A stretch of DNA of 7,891 nt from positions 1-7,891 of the forward strand of contig CAMWOX010000066.1 of the NCBI GenBank assembly GCA_947175975.1, in the 5' to 3' direction. Both the position numbers and the translations under genes were made by a program. The DNA comes from an uncultured Ruminococcus sp. (GTDB lineage: Bacteria > Bacillota > Clostridia > Oscillospirales > Ruminococcaceae). The notes under the pieces were generated by a model. That model made no database searches, had not been told where the DNA came from, and worked only from the letters and a program-made list of their open reading frames with translations. This document shows, piece by piece, positions 5,151 through 7,891 of the stretch (positions are counted from its first letter, which is position 1; each line of letters begins with the position of its first letter).

Positions 5151-6269
5151 CTATTTTTCAGCATTAGCCAATACGTTTTTTAATGCTTCTTCTGCGTCTT
5201 CACATGGATAATAGGCTGTTTCGTGACTATTTCCATTATCATATTGAAACACAATTCCATCTTTGCTCATATCGCCGCTTTCGTAATAATAATACCCACT
5301 ATATTCATTTTGTGGTGTTTCAAATAAAAAATCCCAATATGTACCATAGTTATATAAAAGGGCATTCATAAATCCAGAGACATACGTTGTATATTTCGCA
5401 TACATAAAAGAACCATCTTCGCTGCTAAACTCTATATCCAAGCTATCCCCCGAAGAACCACGTTTTTGTCGTGCTACATCTTTTTCATAAGCTAATCTAT
5501 AGCTTACACATTTAGGAGTCCCATTATAATTCTCTTTGGTGAACTCAAAATTATTTTCTTCGATTATTTTTTCAACATCTGCCATACTTGAGTTAAAATC
5601 AAGGGACATAAAAGCAATTTGCAAAGCGTCATATTCTAATGAGTTAGTTATTGTAGCCGATTCCGTTTCTGATTCAGAAACTTCTTCCAGTTCTATTGTT
5701 TCTGACATGGCATCTGTGACATTTTCAGACAATTCGCTGCTCTCACTATTTGTATTGGTCTCTTCATCTGATGTAATTATCCATGTTGCGGATTTTTTAT
5801 CATTCTGTAAAAGACTTAAAGCATAAGATTCAAATTTTATTTTTTCTGTATTATCATTTTTCCAGAGTGTAACAATACCTGTCCATTCTTCACCTTTTGA
5901 AACATTATCAATACTAAAACTACTACCACCAACATACGCACGAGTAGAACCATTCTGTAACACAGTATGCCAGTCATATGGATGAATTGTTAAACTTTTA
6001 CCACTGTTGTTTTTATAGGTAATATTAACCTCATAGGCATCTTCCCCTGTAGATGTTTGTGAATCAATAACAGAATTAACCGTTACAGTGACTCCCTCAA
6101 TTGTAATAGATTCACCAATTGCTCTGTCATTTAATTCTTCATCTGGTGTATCTGTACTTTCTACATTTTCTAAGTTGGATTCTTTCGTGACACCTTTTGA
6201 AGATTTTCCGCATGATACAAAGGTTGTTAATATCGTCAACGTACACACTAACAATAAATATTTTTTCAT
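5151..6269 (-). CDS. Secreted lipoprotein with DUF4352-like domain and unknown C-terminal domain
   Basis: The start is the ATG at 6269-6267, with GAAAGGA about 10-11 nt upstream. The product has 372 residues. Residues 1-20 form a lipoprotein signal: KK, a hydrophobic stretch, and lipobox FVSC with Cys20. Residues 21-48 are a polar tether. Residues about 49-150 (IGESITIEGVTVTVNSV... to the WTGIVTLW strand) resemble the DUF4352 immunoglobulin-like extracellular fold of Firmicutes lipoproteins. Residues 165-210 are an acidic Ser/Glu/Thr linker. Residues 211-372 are a second domain I do not recognise, with two cysteines (254 and 356) that could pair and a Tyr-rich YSGYYYYESGD. The protein would be anchored on the outer face of the membrane. 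Being carried on a phage element, it could block DNA entry by related phages, as the Ltp lipoprotein of Streptococcus phage TP-J34 does; that role is inference. It has its own promoter and inverted-repeat operator. Confidence 0.78.
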   Translation of the reverse strand: MKKYLLLVCTLTILTTFVSCGKSSKGVTKESNLENVESTDTPDEELNDRAIGESITIEGVTVTVNSVIDSQTSTGEDAYEVNITYKNNSGKSLTIHPYDWHTVLQNGSTRAYVGGSSFSIDNVSKGEEWTGIVTLWKNDNTEKIKFESYALSLLQNDKKSATWIITSDEETNTNSESSELSENVTDAMSETIELEEVSESETESATITNSLEYDALQIAFMSLDFNSSMADVEKIIEENNFEFTKENYNGTPKCVSYRLAYEKDVARQKRGSSGDSLDIEFSSEDGSFMYAKYTTYVSGFMNALLYNYGTYWDFLFETPQNEYSGYYYYESGDMSKDGIVFQYDNGNSHETAYYPCEDAEEALKNVLANAEK

Positions 6270-6320
6270 CTTATTTATTTCCTTTCATTTTTCAAGCACT
6301 ATATGTATAATTTCTATTTC

Positions 6321-6353
6321 GTTAACAAAATTAAAATCTAAAATTTTGTTAAC
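6321..6353. promoter_or_regulatory. 12-bp perfect inverted repeat at the lipoprotein transcription start (operator or leader hairpin)
   Basis: GTTAACAAAATT (6321-6332) and AATTTTGTTAAC (6342-6353) are perfect inverted arms separated by 9 bp. The repeat begins at the predicted +1 just downstream of the -10. The outer GTTAAC is itself palindromic. The position suits a repressor operator; the stem is A+T-rich and has no T run after it, so it is not a terminator. A related half-site TTAACAAA occurs at 6453-6460. Confidence 0.72.
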
Positions 6354-6356
6354 CCT

Positions 6357-6385
6357 ATTATACCATGTCAGAATCTTTCTTTCAA
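6357..6385 (-). promoter_or_regulatory. Extended -10 sigma-A promoter of the lipoprotein gene
   Basis: Read on the minus strand: TTGAAA (6385-6380), a 17-bp spacer ending TGG, and TATAAT (6362-6357). The TGn before the -10 makes it an extended -10 promoter. Predicted start is near 6350, about 80 bp before the ATG, leaving a leader that holds the inverted repeat at 6321-6353. Confidence 0.85.
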
Positions 6386-6465
6386 CCCTTTTTCTAAAAT
6401 TTTTTTAAATTGTATGAAAAGTCTGCAAAGGTTTTTTAGGGACGTTTCTTGCTTAACAAATATGC

Positions 6466-6505
6466 GGTTACAGATGGATACAGATAGAATTTTTTATCTG
6501 TAACC
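6466..6505. repeat. Inverted repeat with two alternative left arms
   Basis: GGTTACAGAT (6466-6475) is the exact inverse of ATCTGTAACC (6496-6505). A second left arm TACAGATA (6479-6486) can pair instead with TATCTGTA (6495-6502). It lies in the noncoding stretch between the lipoprotein promoter and the rep-side remnant, and no T run follows on either strand. It could be a protein-binding cluster, a weak structural stop for the rep transcript, or a recombination relic. Confidence 0.6.
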
Positions 6506-6509
6506 CGGA

Positions 6510-6644
6510 TTATTGAACTGCATATTTAATATATGACAGTTCTCTCAATCTGAAAGTTTTTCCATCCACTTTTTTTATTTTTTCCGGAAACCCTAATTTA
6601 TTCAAGACCCGTCCAACAGAAGTGATATACTTCTGCCTGATTTT
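6510..6644 (-). pseudogene. C-terminal remnant of a DNA-metabolism-type protein downstream of rep
   Basis: On the minus strand, 44 codons (KIRQKYITSVGRVLNKLGFP and onward to YAVQ, stop 6512-6510) look like a real protein end: basic and helical, with the SVGRVLxKLGF pattern I associate with the winged-helix tails of phage/plasmid primase or VirE-type proteins. That assignment is a memory-based guess. The frame stays open a little upstream but has no ATG and overlaps the rep stop, so the rest of the gene has been lost. Alternatively it is a short gene starting at TTG 6674, about 12 nt after a GAGG inside rep. Confidence 0.5.
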
Positions 6645-6663
6645 ACTATGTTTTAATATATAA

Positions 6664-7761
6664 TTAAATATCAAAATCGTATTTATCCTCGAAGAGCCAT
6701 TTTATGAATCCAAAACGTCTTTTGTGAACGTTGTCTTCATCCGAATCTCTTTTTGGAATGCCCGGTGCAGCATTCAGCTTGTTGTATGCCCGACGTAACA
6801 TCTGGTATCGCCGGATGCTGTTATCTTTGCCGACTAAACCAATCGCAAGAAGATAATCAAACAGCACTCTCATTTCCTCTGGAGAAAACTCATAATTGCA
6901 GGAAGATGCAAGAAAAGCGAAATCTTCATTACCATAGATCTCATTTACTGTATCATCATCCGTATCAGGACTAAGCGGAATCCATTCTTTTGGTTTTTCA
7001 GGTTCAAGCATTGATTCAACCGGCTTTTTTCTCTGAATGTAGTCATTAAGTTTCAGATGGTCAACATAGTTTTCATTCTTTCTGATAAAAAACGTTACAG
7101 CAGTAAATTTATGTCTGGTTCTAACTGGTTCATAAGTAAATGTAATGTCGGTTTGTTCTGCTAAGGCTTTTTGACAGCTATCCAGAACACGTCTTTTGAA
7201 ATCACACCAACGAGAATATTCATCAGGTTCAATTCCGAGAAAACGTCTAAGTTCCTCTAATGAAATTTTACGTTTTCCAATAAATTCATATTGTTTCAAG
7301 ATTTCATATAGTCTTATCTGATTTCTGCTTGTAAGTGTGAGGACATTCCATAATTCATAGGTAAAGTAATGCGATTTGAAATCGAACATTAATGGTAAGG
7401 CTTCATCATGTGCATCAAGTTCGACATACCATTCTCCCTGCTCATCTTTTGACATGCGACAACGTTTAAATAACTGAAATTGATTATAGCCACCATTTTC
7501 TTCTGACACTTCCACAAGTTTTTGGAGAAGATTAGCTGTTACTTCTTTGAAATAATCAATCTTAGGACGGTCTAATTCAAGTATTCTCTGAAATTCATCA
7601 ATAGAGAACCGAACTTTTCTTGTAGAAATATCTCTTGCATTAATTTTGGCTAAGTATATGCTGAATACTCTAAGTTCCTGTAAGGTCATATTATTTTTAC
7701 GGAGTTCATTCAACACATTTCGTTTCTCAACAAGTTCAGTTCCTTTCACTTTTTTTGACAT
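6664..7761 (-). CDS. repB: Plasmid replication initiator, Rep_3/RepB family
   Basis: The start is the ATG at 7761-7759, with GGAGG on the minus strand (7773-7769) 7 nt upstream. The product has 365 residues, normal to slightly long for this family. The N-terminus NELRKNNMTLQELRVFSIYLAKI and the FSIDEF strand fit the first winged helix of PF01051 (residues about 12-130). The hallmark SRNQIRLYEILKQYEFIGKRKISLEELRRFLGI (about 145-177) begins the second winged helix, which ends near 228 (KFTAVTFFIRK). Residues 260-365 form an added helical C-terminus. Rep_3 proteins bind iterons as monomers to melt the origin and repress their own promoter as dimers. Here 22-bp iterons lie directly upstream, and an inverted half-iteron lies inside the promoter. 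This shows plasmid-type replication next to phage late genes. A chromosomally integrated element retaining rep cannot be excluded. Confidence 0.92.
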   Translation of the reverse strand: MSKKVKGTELVEKRNVLNELRKNNMTLQELRVFSIYLAKINARDISTRKVRFSIDEFQRILELDRPKIDYFKEVTANLLQKLVEVSEENGGYNQFQLFKRCRMSKDEQGEWYVELDAHDEALPLMFDFKSHYFTYELWNVLTLTSRNQIRLYEILKQYEFIGKRKISLEELRRFLGIEPDEYSRWCDFKRRVLDSCQKALAEQTDITFTYEPVRTRHKFTAVTFFIRKNENYVDHLKLNDYIQRKKPVESMLEPEKPKEWIPLSPDTDDDTVNEIYGNEDFAFLASSCNYEFSPEEMRVLFDYLLAIGLVGKDNSIRRYQMLRRAYNKLNAAPGIPKRDSDEDNVHKRRFGFIKWLFEDKYDFDI

Positions 7762-7779
7762 AGAAACACCTCCAGAGAT

Positions 7780-7808
7780 AGTATATCATAAAAATAACGA
7801 CTTGTCAA
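7780..7808 (-). promoter_or_regulatory. rep promoter with embedded operator
   Basis: Read on the minus strand: TTGACA (7808-7803), a 17-bp spacer ending TGA, and TATACT (7785-7780). The -35 is perfect and the -10 is extended. Within the spacer, TAACGAC (7795-7801) is the inverse of the GTCGTTA that starts each iteron, giving Rep a site from which to block RNA polymerase. Confidence 0.87.
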
Positions 7809-7823
7809 TATAAGTGTCGTTAG
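7795..7823. promoter_or_regulatory. Inverted half-iteron operator upstream of rep
   Basis: TAACGAC (7795-7801) and GTCGTTA (7816-7822, the start of iteron 1) are perfect 7-bp inverted arms 14 bp apart, straddling the -35 box. In Rep_3 plasmids such inverted half-sites bind Rep dimers for autorepression; the role here is inferred from position. Confidence 0.7.
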
Positions 7824-7891
7824 TTTTGCGAATCCATGTCGTTAGTTTTGCGAATCCATGTCGTTAGTTTTGCGAATCCATGTCGTTAGTT
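7815..7891 (+). repeat. 22-bp iterons of a plasmid origin (3.5 identical copies, continuing past the window)
   Basis: A 22-bp unit beginning TGTCGTTAG and ending GCGAATCCA repeats head-to-tail without spacers at 7815-7836, 7837-7858 and 7859-7880. The first 11 bases recur at 7881-7891, where the window stops. All copies are identical. A 22-bp period (two helical turns) beside a Rep_3 gene is the classic iteron origin layout. The A+T-rich melting region and any DnaA boxes would be further right. Confidence 0.93.

Noticed and set aside
5536..6408. Plus-strand ORFs opposite the lipoprotein gene
   Set aside because: They are shadows of the minus-strand gene, with no promoter or ribosome binding site.
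7815..7891. Short direct repeats as a CRISPR array
   Set aside because: The 22-bp units abut with no spacers and lie directly upstream of a Rep_3 gene, so they are iterons.

Overview
The window looks like part of a phage-plasmid (a temperate phage kept as a replicating plasmid) or a closely related composite element from a gut Clostridia host. A Ruminococcus-type host is likely. The reasons are strong GGAGG/AAAGG ribosome binding sites, Firmicutes-style sigma-A promoters, moderate-to-low GC, Firmicutes-type phage proteins, and a dockerin-like domain, a hallmark of cellulosome- or amylosome-forming ruminococci. The host assignment is inference.

Left part (3-4711, all + strand): a tightly packed phage late operon. 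It holds the C-terminus of a probable tail tape-measure protein (5' end outside the window), a coiled-coil tail or baseplate protein ending in a complete two-loop dockerin-like module, a tail fibre with 24 collagen-like triplets and two His-x-His sites, a holin, a GH25 lysozyme, and a six-helix membrane protein whose ATG overlaps the lysozyme stop. A 15-bp exact, in-frame duplication of the lysozyme 3' end reappears just after the membrane gene. This suggests the membrane gene is cargo (a moron) inserted at the end of the lysin gene.

Middle (4752-5150, no long gene): two very short predicted transcription units face each other. On the + strand, TTGACT-N17-TATAAT leads after about 50 nt to a GC-rich intrinsic terminator. 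On the - strand, TTGACA-N17-TATAAT leads after about 30 nt to a 12-bp terminator stem. Each would make an RNA of about 70 nt, and neither encodes a convincing peptide. An 18-codon ORF with a good ribosome binding site and a possibly bidirectional terminator follow.

Right part (5151-7891, genes on the - strand): a surface lipoprotein with an extended -10 promoter and a 12-bp perfect inverted repeat at its transcription start; the in-frame remnant of another gene; a Rep_3/RepB replication initiator; and upstream of it a promoter with an embedded inverted half-iteron, then 22-bp iterons that run off the window end.

Working model: Rep binds the iterons to replicate the element as a plasmid and represses its own promoter. 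The late operon builds the tail and lyses the host. The membrane protein, the lipoprotein and the small RNA pair are accessory genes at the late-operon/plasmid-module junction, where superinfection-exclusion or regulatory functions would be expected.
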